From Thermoplasmata archaeon (GTDB taxonomy: Archaea; Thermoplasmatota; Thermoplasmata; Lutacidiplasmatales; UBA184): 64,000 nucleotides of DNA. The notes below the pieces were generated by a model. That model had not been told where the DNA came from, made no database searches, and was given only the letters and a program-made list of their open reading frames with translations. Location: contig JAKIWE010000004.1 in NCBI GenBank assembly GCA_022750195.1, positions 124,001 through 188,000 of the forward strand, written 5' to 3'. Position numbers and translations under genes: made by a program. Below, one piece after another: positions 25,241 to 34,375 of this stretch (position 1 is its first letter; each line of letters starts with the position of its first letter).

Positions 25241-26683
25241 GTGGTCGAGGAACGGCACGTCGAAGTCTTGGTGTTGGGCGCGGGCGAGGCCGGAAAGTAC
25301 ATCGCGTGGACCCTTGCGCAGTCGGGCCGTCGAACGGTGGTCGTGGAGCGCGAGTATATCGGTGGCTCTTGTCCGAACGTCTCCTGTCTCCCGAGCAAGA
25401 ACGAGATCCACGGTGCGAAGGTCGCAGAAATCTCCCGCGACTCGCCCCGCTTTGGCGTCCATGCTCAGGCGGTATCGGTCAACATGACCGAGGTCCGGGA
25501 GCGAAAGCGGAGGATGGTGAACGATGAGGTCGCCTTCCATCTCCAGCGATTCAAGGATACGGGAGTCGAGCTGATCCTCGGCGAGGGTCACTTCGTCGCA
25601 CCACGGACCCTGGAGGTCCGACTCAACCCCACGGGGACCCTGCGGGTGTCGGGCGACCGCGTGTTCATCGACGTCGGGACCCACGCGACCATTCCGAAGC
25701 TGCCGGGCTTGAACGAATCTCGCCCCCTGACGCATGTTCAGGCCCTCGAATTGGATCGAGTACCCGAACACTTGCTCGTGCTGGGAGGGGGAAGCGTCGC
25801 GCTGGAGCTTGCGCACGCATTCCGACGGTTCGGCGCCCAGATCACCGTGATCGCACGGAGTCCCCGGCTGCTCGCTCGGGAGGATCCCTCGGTTGGGGAG
25901 GAGTTCCTGCGCATGTTCCAGCAGGACGGGATCGAAGTGATCCTGGGCGCTCAGCTCGAGAGGGTCCAGGGCACGTCGGGCTCGGGCGTATCGGTACGCT
26001 TCGGCGTCGACGGAGCGGCGCGAACCGTCGAAGGCAGCGACCTGCTGGTCGCCATGGGCCGCACTCCGAACACGTTCAATATCGGGTTAGACACGGCGGG
26101 GGTCGAACTTGATGGGCGCGGTTTCATCCAGGTCAACGACCGTTTGGAGACTACGGCGCCCGAGACCTGGGCCATGGGCGAATGCGCCGGGAGCCCTCAG
26201 TTCACGCATGTCGCGTTCGACGACTTTCGCGTGGTCAGCGGGAACCTGTCGGGCGAACATCGCTCCACGCGCAGTCGGCTGATTCCGTTTTGTCTCTTCA
26301 CGGACCCCGAATACGTCCGGGTGGGTCTCGGCGAAACCGACGCCCGGGCGCAAGGCCTGGACTACCGCGTGTTTCAACTGCCGATGACGGCCGTCTTGAG
26401 GACGCACACCCTCTCGGCTCCCCGCGGGTTCCTGAAGGGTCTCGTCGCCGCGGACTCCGACCGCATCCTTGGCTTCATGGCGATGGGGGCGGAAGCCAGC
26501 GAGCTCCTGGCTGCGATGCAGACCGCCATGATCGGCGGACTACCATACACTTCGATACGGGATGGTATATTTGCCCATCCAACCGTTTCGGAAGGACTGG
26601 TGTTTCTCTTCCGCGGCCAGCCGGTCCACAAGAGCGGGAAACCTGGGGGCGTTGGCGCCGAAAGGTCAGTGAGCCCCCCGTAG
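25241..26683 (+). CDS. pyridine nucleotide-disulfide oxidoreductase (mercuric reductase / lipoamide dehydrogenase-like)
   Basis: 480 aa. The FAD motif VLVLGAGEAGKYIAW is near the N-terminus. The redox-active disulfide is in GGSCPNVSCLPSK (about residues 43-55). The NAD(P) motif VLGGGSVALELAHAF and the second FAD motif WAMGECAG are present, and the dimerisation domain ends with AHPTVSEGL, keeping the active-site His-Glu. It should be a class I flavin disulfide reductase. There is no N-terminal heavy-metal domain and no nearby 2-oxoacid dehydrogenase, so the substrate is open. It starts with GTG. Base composition is slightly lower in GC than its neighbours. Confidence 0.85.
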   Translation: MVEERHVEVLVLGAGEAGKYIAWTLAQSGRRTVVVEREYIGGSCPNVSCLPSKNEIHGAKVAEISRDSPRFGVHAQAVSVNMTEVRERKRRMVNDEVAFHLQRFKDTGVELILGEGHFVAPRTLEVRLNPTGTLRVSGDRVFIDVGTHATIPKLPGLNESRPLTHVQALELDRVPEHLLVLGGGSVALELAHAFRRFGAQITVIARSPRLLAREDPSVGEEFLRMFQQDGIEVILGAQLERVQGTSGSGVSVRFGVDGAARTVEGSDLLVAMGRTPNTFNIGLDTAGVELDGRGFIQVNDRLETTAPETWAMGECAGSPQFTHVAFDDFRVVSGNLSGEHRSTRSRLIPFCLFTDPEYVRVGLGETDARAQGLDYRVFQLPMTAVLRTHTLSAPRGFLKGLVAADSDRILGFMAMGAEASELLAAMQTAMIGGLPYTSIRDGIFAHPTVSEGLVFLFRGQPVHKSGKPGGVGAERSVSPP

Positions 26684-26946
26684 GTCGGTTCTGAGGAAAC
26701 TTGTCCCGACAGGTTGCCGCGTTTCGCGTTCAGCTGGAAGCTGGTGGTCTCCCTACGTGGTGAGGACGAGTGAAGATGGCTGGTCGTCAAGACCTCCTGA
26801 CGAGTTTACCCGGCAACATATCCTGACCTACTCCAGCTAGGATGAACCAGAACGCCTTGGGCCTCAGGCACGGAGCTCGACGTCCCGGCCTCGACCGCCT
26901 CCACGAAGCTCGCCCGCTGGGAAAGGGCATTTCAGAAAAGTTCAGG

Positions 26947-27031
26947 TGCGGGGAGAGGGATTTGAACCCACGAACTCCTACGAGACCAGACCCTGAATCT
27001 GGCGCCTTTGGCCAGGCTTGGCAATCCCCGC
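26947..27031 (-). tRNA. tRNA-Leu (CAG)
   Basis: The 85-nt class II tRNA has acceptor arms GCGGGGA/TCCCCGC and discriminator A. The anticodon stem CCAGA/TCTGG holds a 7-nt loop TTCAGGG, so the anticodon is CAG. It has a long variable arm and T-loop TTCAAAT. One U-U mismatch is seen in the T stem. The 3' CCA is not encoded. A TATA element lies about 28 nt upstream and a short T4 run follows. Confidence 0.9.
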
Positions 27032-27055
27032 GCGGACGTTCCTACCCGAAACCCC

Positions 27056-27062
27056 CTATAAC
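27056..27062 (-). promoter_or_regulatory. TATA box of tRNA-Leu
   Basis: GTTATAG on the minus strand about 28 nt upstream of the first tRNA nucleotide at 27031. Confidence 0.55.
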
Positions 27063-27499
27063 AACTCGGCGACCGCCACCGGTGCGCGCTTAGATTCTTC
27101 CCCTGGCTCGATGACGTCGTTCCTGCGGCGGGGCAACCACCCCGAAGGTTCGGAGTGGGTCGCGCGGGGGAGTCGTACCGTGCGCTAACGGCCACGCCGG
27201 GGCGCCCCGCCGCAGCCGGTCATCCGTCGTCGGAGCGCTCGCTGCGAAGCGTCACGCCCCTCCTCGAGGAGGATTGAGCCGTCGGCTAGGAAACCGCGTC
27301 ATACCGTACTTTACGAAGGCCACCTGAGCGATAGGGACACAGCCGTCCTCCCACGGAGTTACACACTCGTTACGGCTTCTCGTTTCAGCCGAATTATCCC
27401 CCATCGAAGGGATGGGCCGCTCGCTGCGAGGGACCGGCCTTCGGGTAGGTGCCGAGCGGCAACAACGGAACAAAAACCGTGAAAAGGGGAAGAACGAAA
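27063..27499. other. intergenic region, no gene supported
   Basis: About 440 bases without a convincing gene. The last 80 bases are purine-rich and contain the likely promoter and leader of the PstS-like gene; AAAAGGGGAAG just before the ATG at 27500 may be its ribosome-binding site. Confidence 0.35.
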
Positions 27500-28975
27500 A
27501 TGGGAGAGAACATGCGAAAGAAAGTCCTGCGGCGCCGGGCGTACCTCCAGCGCAAGCAGCGGGCAGTTTCGCCCGTCGTAGCTACCTTGATCTTGATCTT
27601 GGTGGCGGTCGCGGCGGCGGCGGCACTGTACCTCTGGCTGGTAGCGTGGCAAGGCAACGTAACTGGTGGGATTGGGACGCCCACCGCGCAGTACACCGTG
27701 ACGATTGGCGGCAGCTCGTCGGTCTATCCGTTTGACCAAGTTGCAGTGAAGTACTTCGAGCAGAACAACTCGAACGTCATCATTAGCAACAACCAGGGCG
27801 GATCCGGCGCGGGTATGGCGGCGGTTTGTGCTGGCCAGGTGGACATCGGCGCGTCTTCGGCGGTCCAGACACCCTCCACCTTGGAATCGAAGTACAACTG
27901 CCCCATCACCAACGTCCAGGAGACGGTCGCTTACGACGCGGTCGACATGATCGTGCCGACGGCGAACACCCACACCCTCAATTCGATCAGCCAGACCGAC
28001 GTGCTCGCCATCTACGTCTCGGCCGGTGGCGGCGTTGCGGCTTGGAGCGGTGACTCGGGCTACTCTCAGGGCGTTGCGTTCAGCAGCGGGACACCCTACG
28101 CCTACCCGGTAGGCATCCCTGCCGCCGACGCAGGCGTGTGCGGTACGGTTCCAATCCCCACCGCGACCTGCCCGATCGACGTCCTTCCAGCCCCCTCGGG
28201 GACCGGTGGCGTCTACTCGTGGAACACGATTCCCGCGTGCGTACCCCAGCAGGCTGGCTGCACCAACGCAACCATCCCCAGCCCGGGTGTGCCGGAGCAC
28301 TTCACGGGAACCGCGGCCGGATCGAGCGCTTGTGAGTGGACTGTCTGCGCCTCGAGCCCGACCGGAAGCACCTCGGTGGCAAACACGATCGCTGTTTGGC
28401 ACCGACTTGACCCGGGCGGGACTGAGCAGAGCTTCACCGCGCGGATCCTTGGGATCGGTGCGGCGAGTGCCACCCCCGCCTTGGGCACGACGTCCTCGGC
28501 GAGCTACCTGCAGTTTACTGGCTGCACGGGAACGGGCCAGCTAAACGCTTGCACGGTCTCGACGAGCGGGTACTCGGCCGGCGACGGCAACCCTGGCGTG
28601 ATCACTGGGGTCGCAGCAGGCGCTAACGCAATTGGCTTCGCTTCGGACGGGCTCGTCCTGACGGCGGGCTCTGGCGTGGTCGCGATCCCCTTCGCGGGAC
28701 CGGGCCAGCCGACCGCCGTGACCCCGAGTGTCGCCAAGACGATCCCGCAGGGTATCCTCGGGAACTTCCTCACAACGGCTGGCGCCTCGAACGGATACGT
28801 GGGCTGGCGCCCATTCATCCTCGTCGAGACGAACGTGCCGACGGGCGAAGTTCTCCGGTTCCTGCAGTTCGTCATGGACCCCGCGGTGAACCAGGCGTGC
28901 GCGCTGTCTGCCTCTGAGGTCAGCCCCTTCCAGTCGGGGATGGCCGGCGTTGTGCCGGTCACTCCGCTGCCGTAG
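27500..28975 (+). CDS. PstS-like phosphate-binding protein with pilin-type (class III) signal
   Basis: 491 aa. A basic N-terminus ends in RKQRAVSPVV and is followed by a 20-residue hydrophobic helix. This is the class III pre-pilin signature, with PibD-type processing expected after RA. The body starts with IGGSSSVYPFDQVAVKYFE and has QGGSGAGMAAVCAGQVDIGASS, as in PstS phosphate-binding proteins. The family end (VLRFLQFVMDPAVNQAC) is present, with an insert of about 150 residues in between. It may bind phosphate at the surface as part of a pilus-like assembly. No PstCAB genes are nearby. An ATG at 27512 is an alternative start. A T9 terminator follows. Confidence 0.8.
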   Translation: MGENMRKKVLRRRAYLQRKQRAVSPVVATLILILVAVAAAAALYLWLVAWQGNVTGGIGTPTAQYTVTIGGSSSVYPFDQVAVKYFEQNNSNVIISNNQGGSGAGMAAVCAGQVDIGASSAVQTPSTLESKYNCPITNVQETVAYDAVDMIVPTANTHTLNSISQTDVLAIYVSAGGGVAAWSGDSGYSQGVAFSSGTPYAYPVGIPAADAGVCGTVPIPTATCPIDVLPAPSGTGGVYSWNTIPACVPQQAGCTNATIPSPGVPEHFTGTAAGSSACEWTVCASSPTGSTSVANTIAVWHRLDPGGTEQSFTARILGIGAASATPALGTTSSASYLQFTGCTGTGQLNACTVSTSGYSAGDGNPGVITGVAAGANAIGFASDGLVLTAGSGVVAIPFAGPGQPTAVTPSVAKTIPQGILGNFLTTAGASNGYVGWRPFILVETNVPTGEVLRFLQFVMDPAVNQACALSASEVSPFQSGMAGVVPVTPLP

Positions 28976-29052
28976 GGTAGCAAGTCGAAGCAGCAGCGGT
29001 AGTGCCCCCCTGTGAGAACAGGCGGGGACAGACCGAACCCTTTCCTCCTTTC

Positions 29053-29061
29053 TTTTTTTTT
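29053..29061 (+). terminator. poly-T terminator after the PstS-like gene
   Basis: A run of nine T within a longer pyrimidine tract, about 80 nt past the stop at 28975. It is typical of archaeal termination. Confidence 0.7.
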
Positions 29062-29106
29062 CGGGTGCGTTCGAGCTAGCGCGTCGACCAGCGCCAAGAG
29101 GGCAAG

Positions 29107-29931
29107 CTAGGCCGCGACCGGCCGATCCCCCACGGGGGGAACGCGGGCTCGTTCCTGTTCTAGGATCCGATAGGCTTCGTCGACCGTGGCCCGGTCGTGA
29201 ACGATAGCCCGAAGCGACTTGAGCATCGCAACGGGATGGTCCGACTGCCAGATGTTCCGTCCCATATCGACGCCCCGGGCGCCCTCGGCAATCGCCCCAT
29301 GAGCGAGCTCGAGTGCAGCGCGGTCGCTGTCGAGCTTGGGTCCACCCGCGACGACGAGAGGCACCGGGCACCCCTCCACGACTTTCGAAAAGTCGTCGCA
29401 GTAGTAGGTCTTCACGAGGTGCGCGCCGAGCTCCGCGGCCACGCGGCAGGCGAGGGCGAGATATCGGGCATCTCGCTTCTCGAGCTCCTTCCCGACGGCA
29501 GTGATCGCCATGACCGGCATTCCTACGGATTCGCCGTCGTCTACGAGCTGGGCCAGGTTCGTCAGACTCTCATGCTCGTGGGCCGCCCCGACGAAGATCG
29601 AGAGCGCCACGGCGCTCGCGTTGAGCCGCAGCGCCTCATCCATGGATGTGGTGATCGTCTCGTGAGAGAGGTCCTCCTTCAGGATCGTGGCGCCCCCGGA
29701 GACCCTGAGCACGATGGGGGTCGTTGTCCCCGGGGCCACAGAAGTTCGGAGCACACCTCGGGTGACCGCGAGGGCGTCGGCGTAGGGAGCGAGGGGGGTG
29801 ATTGTGGCCCGAGGGTTCTCGAGGCGGCGGGTCGGCCCCATGAAGTAGCCGTGGTCGACGGCGAGCATCACCGTGTTCCCGGAGACTTCCGGGAACATCC
29901 TCGCCAGGCGATTGCGCAGTCCCCAGTCCAT
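29107..29931 (-). CDS. DhnA/LsrF-family class I aldolase or thiolase
   Basis: 274 aa. It has LAVDHGYFMGPTRRLENP at the start, LRVSGGATI, the Lys of AHLVKTYYCDDF as probable Schiff-base residue, VVAGGPK, and GVDMGRNIWQSDHPVAML near the end. This end is very like LsrF. DhnA-type archaeal enzymes make sugar phosphates or ADH for aromatic synthesis, whereas LsrF processes the AI-2 breakdown product, so the exact substrate is open. It is 36 nt downstream of the Lrp regulator, in a likely two-gene operon. Confidence 0.8.
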   Translation of the reverse strand: MDWGLRNRLARMFPEVSGNTVMLAVDHGYFMGPTRRLENPRATITPLAPYADALAVTRGVLRTSVAPGTTTPIVLRVSGGATILKEDLSHETITTSMDEALRLNASAVALSIFVGAAHEHESLTNLAQLVDDGESVGMPVMAITAVGKELEKRDARYLALACRVAAELGAHLVKTYYCDDFSKVVEGCPVPLVVAGGPKLDSDRAALELAHGAIAEGARGVDMGRNIWQSDHPVAMLKSLRAIVHDRATVDEAYRILEQERARVPPVGDRPVAA

Positions 29932-29967
29932 CGAGGTTGACCCCCGCCGAGACGCGGCCGGGTGTTC

Positions 29968-30453
29968 TTAGCCGTTGCCGGGCGGTCGCTCGGCGCCCCG
30001 CGCGGCGACCGGCACCCGGCGCTCCTCCTTGACCCGGTTGAGGACGACCTGCGTGTAGGTCCGCTCGACGTACGGGTCCTGAAGCGCGTGCTTGATGAAG
30101 CGGTCGAGGTCGCGGCGGTCCCGGAACCGACCGATGAGGAGCGCGTCGAAGTCCCCCGTGACATCGTAGATGGCGTATGCCCGGGGGTCGCGCGCGAGCC
30201 TCTCTTCGACCTCCCGGAGCTTCCCTTTGGAGATGCGGATGCCGATGGTGGCCGTGAGCTCGAAGCCGACCAGCTCGTCGTCGAGGACCGGGATGTATCC
30301 CCGCACGACCCCCTCCCGCTCGAGCCGGGCGAGCCGGTGGCTCACGGTGGTCGGCGAGATGCGCAGCCGGTGCGCGATCTCCCGGTGGCTGCGGCGTGCA
30401 TCGATGTTGAGCTCTTGCAGTATCGACCGGTCCATATCATCGAGGCTGGACAT
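29968..30453 (-). CDS. Lrp/AsnC-family transcriptional regulator
   Basis: 161 aa. The N-terminal helix-turn-helix (DDMDRSILQELNIDARRSHREIAHRL, then SPTTVSHRLARLEREGVVRGY) is followed by a RAM/AsnC ligand domain (LTATIGIRISKG, DVTGDFDALLIGRFRD). It is divergent from glutamine synthetase, so nitrogen or amino-acid control of that gene and of itself is likely. The ATG at 30453 is chosen, 8 codons inside the open frame, because a CTTTAAG box lies about 34 nt upstream. TACGAAC occurs twice in the promoter (30453 and 30480), a possible operator. Confidence 0.85.
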   Translation of the reverse strand: MSSLDDMDRSILQELNIDARRSHREIAHRLRISPTTVSHRLARLEREGVVRGYIPVLDDELVGFELTATIGIRISKGKLREVEERLARDPRAYAIYDVTGDFDALLIGRFRDRRDLDRFIKHALQDPYVERTYTQVVLNRVKEERRVPVAARGAERPPGNG

Positions 30454-30483
30454 ACGAACCACTGAATCGCCATACAATGTACG

Positions 30484-30491
30484 AACTTAAA
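30484..30491 (-). promoter_or_regulatory. TATA-like box of the Lrp gene
   Basis: CTTTAAGT on the minus strand about 34 nt upstream of the start at 30453, within the divergent region shared with glutamine synthetase. Confidence 0.45.
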
Positions 30492-30507
30492 GTGATTTGT
30501 CGTAATA

Positions 30508-32064
30508 ATGGTCGTTTGTCCATTCTTCACGTCCGAGAGTTCATGTAGCGGGAGCGGGTCGGGAGCCGCGGGGATTGCGTTGGCGTTGGCGGAGGAAGGG
30601 CAAGGGGGCGGGGTACCCGTCGGTCGAGTCGATGAGGTGGAGCGAGCGCTCGAGCAGATTCGGGCGCAGCGGTTGCGTTGGGTCGAGCTGTTCTACACGG
30701 ACCTGTTCGGGGGCTTCAACCACGTCCACGTCCCGTCGCACACCATCGACGCCGACTCGTTCGAGAGCGGGGTGCCGAAGCTCGACGGCTCGTCGGTCCG
30801 CGGCTTCCGCGAGATCCACGAGTCCGACATGATTCTACAGCCGGATCCCGCCACCTTCGGCACCATTCCGTGGGGCGCAGAGCACGGTGGCACGGCCCGG
30901 TTCATCTGCGACATCCTCGTCGGCGCCTCTAAGGAGCCGTATGGCCACGACCCGCGAGGGATCGCGCGGAGGACCGTCCAAGTGCTCGCGGACGCGGGGT
31001 ACGACCGGTCTTATTGGGGTCCCGAGGTCGAGTTCTTCGTCTTTGACTCGGTGAAGCTGATCCCCTCCACGCACGCCGTCCGCGACGCCTGGGGAGGGGC
31101 CGGCTACCTGATCGAGAGCTCCGAGGCACCTTGGCAGGCCCCGGACGGGCACGGGGCGATCCGGTTCAAGGAAGGATACCACCGGACTGCTCCGGGCGAC
31201 GTCCTCGAAGGGCTCCGTAGCGAGATGTGCAACATCCTCGCCGACAGCTTCCACATCACCATGGACGCCCACCACCACGAGGTCGCGACGGCCGGGCAGG
31301 GGGAGATCAACATCCGCTTCGACGATCTCGTCCCGGCGGCGGATCACGTCCAGGACGTCCACTTCATCGTCAAGAACGTCGCCGCGCGTGCCGGCAAGAT
31401 CGCCTCGTTCATGCCGAAACCGGTGTTCGGCGACAACGGCATCGGCATGCACATGAACCAGTCGATTTGGAGCGGCGGAACGAACGCGTTCTTCGATGCG
31501 AACGACGCCTACGCCGAGGTCAGCCAGACCTGCCGGTACTACGTCGGGGGCCTCCTCGCTCATGCGCGGGCGCTCTGCGCTCTCACGAACCCAACGACGA
31601 ACTCGTACCGGAGGCTGGTCCCGGGGTACGAGGCTCCCGTGTTTATCGCCTGGAGCCGGGCGAACCGCTCGGCGAACGTCCGCATCCCGTTCTACCACAA
31701 GGGACGCCCCGCCGCCAAACGGATCGAGTACCGGACCCCGGACTCGGCGGCGAACATCTACCTGACCGAGGCCGCCCTCGCGCTCGCCGGGCTCGACGGG
31801 ATCCGCAAGAAGATCGAACCCCCAGCGCCGGTCGACACCGACATCTACAAGCTGAGCCCCGCGAAGCGCAAGGAGCTCGAGATCCGGGAGCTGCCGGGCT
31901 CGCTGGGGGAGGCGCTCGACTGCCTGGCCAGCGACAACGCGTTCCTCCACGGGGTCTTCGGCTCTACGGTCCTCGACACGTGGCAGGAGCTCAAACGCGA
32001 GGAACAGCTCCAGCTGAACCTCCGGCCGCACCCGTACGAGTTCTACCGGTACCTCGACGTCTAA
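30508..32064 (+). CDS. glnA: glutamine synthetase, type I
   Basis: Up to 518 aa. It ligates ammonia to glutamate using ATP. Conserved blocks are WVELFYTDLFGG, the EVEFFVFD metal site, MDAHHHEVATAGQGEINIRF, GIGMHMNQSIW, ALTNPTTNSYRRLVPGYEAP (ammonium/glutamate site) and KRIEYRTPDSAANIYL. Homology begins near residue 40. The first 40 residues (Ser/Gly/Ala-rich) may not be translated, and later GTG/TTG codons could be the real start. A Tyr adenylylation motif was not identified. It is divergent from the Lrp gene. Confidence 0.9.
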   Translation: MVVCPFFTSESSCSGSGSGAAGIALALAEEGQGGGVPVGRVDEVERALEQIRAQRLRWVELFYTDLFGGFNHVHVPSHTIDADSFESGVPKLDGSSVRGFREIHESDMILQPDPATFGTIPWGAEHGGTARFICDILVGASKEPYGHDPRGIARRTVQVLADAGYDRSYWGPEVEFFVFDSVKLIPSTHAVRDAWGGAGYLIESSEAPWQAPDGHGAIRFKEGYHRTAPGDVLEGLRSEMCNILADSFHITMDAHHHEVATAGQGEINIRFDDLVPAADHVQDVHFIVKNVAARAGKIASFMPKPVFGDNGIGMHMNQSIWSGGTNAFFDANDAYAEVSQTCRYYVGGLLAHARALCALTNPTTNSYRRLVPGYEAPVFIAWSRANRSANVRIPFYHKGRPAAKRIEYRTPDSAANIYLTEAALALAGLDGIRKKIEPPAPVDTDIYKLSPAKRKELEIRELPGSLGEALDCLASDNAFLHGVFGSTVLDTWQELKREEQLQLNLRPHPYEFYRYLDV

Positions 32065-32122
32065 CTGTTCCACCGAACGGGCGCCGGGCGGCCGGTCGCC
32101 CGGGTCGACTCGGAGGCGCACG

Positions 32123-33703
32123 GTGAGCGCGGACGGGGCCTTCCTCGAGGGTCGGGTCTTCACCGGACGCGACTACGTGGAAGCGTTCCTCGTGGAGAAT
32201 GGCCGGATCGTCGCCATCGGTACGGACGCCGACGTACGGAGGCAGAGGCCCGTCGGTTGCCCCATCCATCGTCTCCACGGCCAGCTCGTGATCCCCGGGC
32301 TCGTCGACCCGCATATCCACCTCATCGAGATCGTTCGCGCAAGGCGCGGCGTGCCCCTCGGCGACGTTCGAAGCCTCGGCGACCTCGTGGGGCGATTGCA
32401 GTGCTGGGGGGAGGAGCATCCCACCGGACCGATCGTCGGCCGTGGATGGGACGAGCGCCAGTTCGCCGAGGGACGCGCCCCGACACGTCGAGAGCTCGAT
32501 CGGGTCGGAACTGCGAGAGCCGTCGTTCTCTACCGGGTGTGCGGCCACGCTGCGGTGGTGAACTCCGTCGCCCTCGACTCCGTAGGTGCCGGGACGAAAC
32601 CCCCCACGGTTCTGGGGGGACGATTTGGCGAGGAGCAGGACGGGAGCCCGGACGGACGGATCTACGAGCGCGCGCTCGAACTCCTTCAACCGATCGTGAA
32701 CTCCGCGCCCCCGCCGAGCGCCGACGACCTCCGCGCGGTGACCGAAGAGGCCGCGTCGATGGGGCTGACCATGGTGGGGAGCGTCAACGCGCCGCTCGAG
32801 GAGCTCGCGTCGGTCGCCGAACTAGCAACGGGTCCGACGCTTCCGCTACGACTCCGTCTCTATGTTCGGGCGGACCAGTGGCGGCCCGGCCACGCGCTAC
32901 CGAAGATCCGACCCAACGGAGAGTCACGGTCGATCGTTCGGGGGCTCAAGGCGATCACGGACGGGTCGTTCGGCGCGCGAACGGCGTGGCTCGACGAACC
33001 GTACGCCGACGATCCGTCGACCTCCGGCCTAGCGGTCTGGCCGGAGGCGAGGCTCCGCGAGCTCGCCCGCGCCGCCGCGGAGGCGAAGATATCTCTGGCT
33101 CTCCACGCAATCGGCGACCGAGCCCTTGCGACCGTCGTTCGCGTGTTCGCGGACGAGTCGGAGCTCCCGGCTCCACGCGTGGAACACGCTTCGCTCGTAC
33201 CTCCGTCCCTCCTTCGTGCGGTCGCGTCATTTCGAGGCACGATCGTGGTCCAGCCCCACTTCGCCGAGACCGACGGCTGGATCCCCGATCGGTTGGGAGC
33301 CGAGCGGGCTCAGTGGGCGTACGCATGGCGGAGCCTGCTGACGTGCGGGGCAAAGCTGGCGGGGTCGAGCGACGCGCCGTTCGACGCTTTCGATCCCTGG
33401 TCGGGGATGAAGTCGGCCGTAGACGGAGCAGCGTGGCGCCGCGCGCCGGGAGGGAGGGATCCCGAGCGGTTGACGCCGGAAGAAGCCGTGGCGATGTACA
33501 CCGTGGGGGGGGCCCGAGCGCTCGATGAGCACGGACCGCACGGCCTTGCGGTTGACGGGCCGGCCGATTTCGTCGTCGTCCGCGCGAAGCAGCTCTCCTC
33601 CGCGGTGGAGCGGCTCGGTCGCGATGGGTTCACGACGTGGTCCCGGGGCGTCCGCGTGGGCGAACGACGACCGGACTGGGTCGTTCGGGCGGGAAGGCGC
33701 TAA
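32123..33703 (+). CDS. YtcJ-like amidohydrolase (Amidohydro_3)
   Basis: 526 aa. Metal-dependent hydrolase of the YtcJ group: an N-terminal beta domain with VENGRIVAIGTDADV, then the HxH of LVDPHIHLIEIV (about residue 70), GRGWDERQF, LKAITDGSFGARTA, SLALHAIGDRA and GSSDAPFDAFDPW near the end. These proteins cleave amide or formamide bonds of small molecules, substrate unknown. It starts with GTG, 58 nt after glnA, possibly in one transcript with it. Confidence 0.85.
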   Translation: MSADGAFLEGRVFTGRDYVEAFLVENGRIVAIGTDADVRRQRPVGCPIHRLHGQLVIPGLVDPHIHLIEIVRARRGVPLGDVRSLGDLVGRLQCWGEEHPTGPIVGRGWDERQFAEGRAPTRRELDRVGTARAVVLYRVCGHAAVVNSVALDSVGAGTKPPTVLGGRFGEEQDGSPDGRIYERALELLQPIVNSAPPPSADDLRAVTEEAASMGLTMVGSVNAPLEELASVAELATGPTLPLRLRLYVRADQWRPGHALPKIRPNGESRSIVRGLKAITDGSFGARTAWLDEPYADDPSTSGLAVWPEARLRELARAAAEAKISLALHAIGDRALATVVRVFADESELPAPRVEHASLVPPSLLRAVASFRGTIVVQPHFAETDGWIPDRLGAERAQWAYAWRSLLTCGAKLAGSSDAPFDAFDPWSGMKSAVDGAAWRRAPGGRDPERLTPEEAVAMYTVGGARALDEHGPHGLAVDGPADFVVVRAKQLSSAVERLGRDGFTTWSRGVRVGERRPDWVVRAGRR

Positions 33704-33732
33704 GCCTCTCTGGGAGTCCCCCACCGACGGCC

Positions 33733-34314
33733 ATGGAGCCTCCAGCCGTGCCGCCTGTGAAGCTGTTCTCCCCCTCGATGCGGGTCGACGCGCTCCTCGC
33801 CGATTGGAGAGCCGAACTCCCGCCGGAGATCACCAAGGAAGCGAGGGAGCAGCAGCTCTACGGGCGCGCATGGGAGGAGTACCTCGAAGGCGACTTCGGC
33901 TTCGGCCTCTGGTGCTGGCACGAGTGCGACCGACTCACCAACGCGTTCAACGGCAGCGTGCGGGACGTGACCAGGGTGGTAGGCCCGGGGCGATACCTCG
34001 GCTTCTCCCACCGCCGGGCGATCGCGGAGGCGCTCCCCCTCGACAAGGTGTACCGCCCGCGGAAGGGAGACATGAGCACCCCTCGCCCGGAAGCGATCGT
34101 CCTTCCGCACTACCAACTCCTCTGCGTCTATGCGGTCCGGGCGAAGGAGGGCGACGCCAAGGCCAAGGCGCAGTACACGATCGCTCTCGGTGAGCTCGAA
34201 GAGCGCCGTCGGGCCGACCCGTTCCTCCGCCATTTCGAGACGTTCGCCAAGCTCCTAGACCGGGCCACCGCGAAGCCCTCGACCGCCGCCCCGGCGGGCC
34301 CCTCGAGCCGCTGA
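33733..34314 (+). CDS. hypothetical cytoplasmic protein
   Basis: 193 aa, not recognised. It is mostly alpha-helical, with WCWHECDRLTNAFNGSVRDV at about 60-80 and a segment LPHYQLLCVYAVRAKEGDAKAKAQY at about 120-145. There is no signal peptide or membrane segment. The ATG at 33733 was chosen because the 32 residues upstream overlap the amidohydrolase end in another frame and look non-natural. It lies 29 nt after the amidohydrolase and 61 nt before truA on the same strand. Confidence 0.6.
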   Translation: MEPPAVPPVKLFSPSMRVDALLADWRAELPPEITKEAREQQLYGRAWEEYLEGDFGFGLWCWHECDRLTNAFNGSVRDVTRVVGPGRYLGFSHRRAIAEALPLDKVYRPRKGDMSTPRPEAIVLPHYQLLCVYAVRAKEGDAKAKAQYTIALGELEERRRADPFLRHFETFAKLLDRATAKPSTAAPAGPSSR

Positions 34315-34375
34315 GTGAGTTCACCGTCAGGCCGCGCAGCTCGAGGCGGCCCGCACGATCCGGGAGGCGAGTTCG

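Noticed and set aside
24973-25398. Minus-strand frame of 141 codons near the reductase start
   Set aside because: Overlaps the reductase start and shows no recognisable motif; a shorter plus-strand frame in the same place is equally unconvincing.
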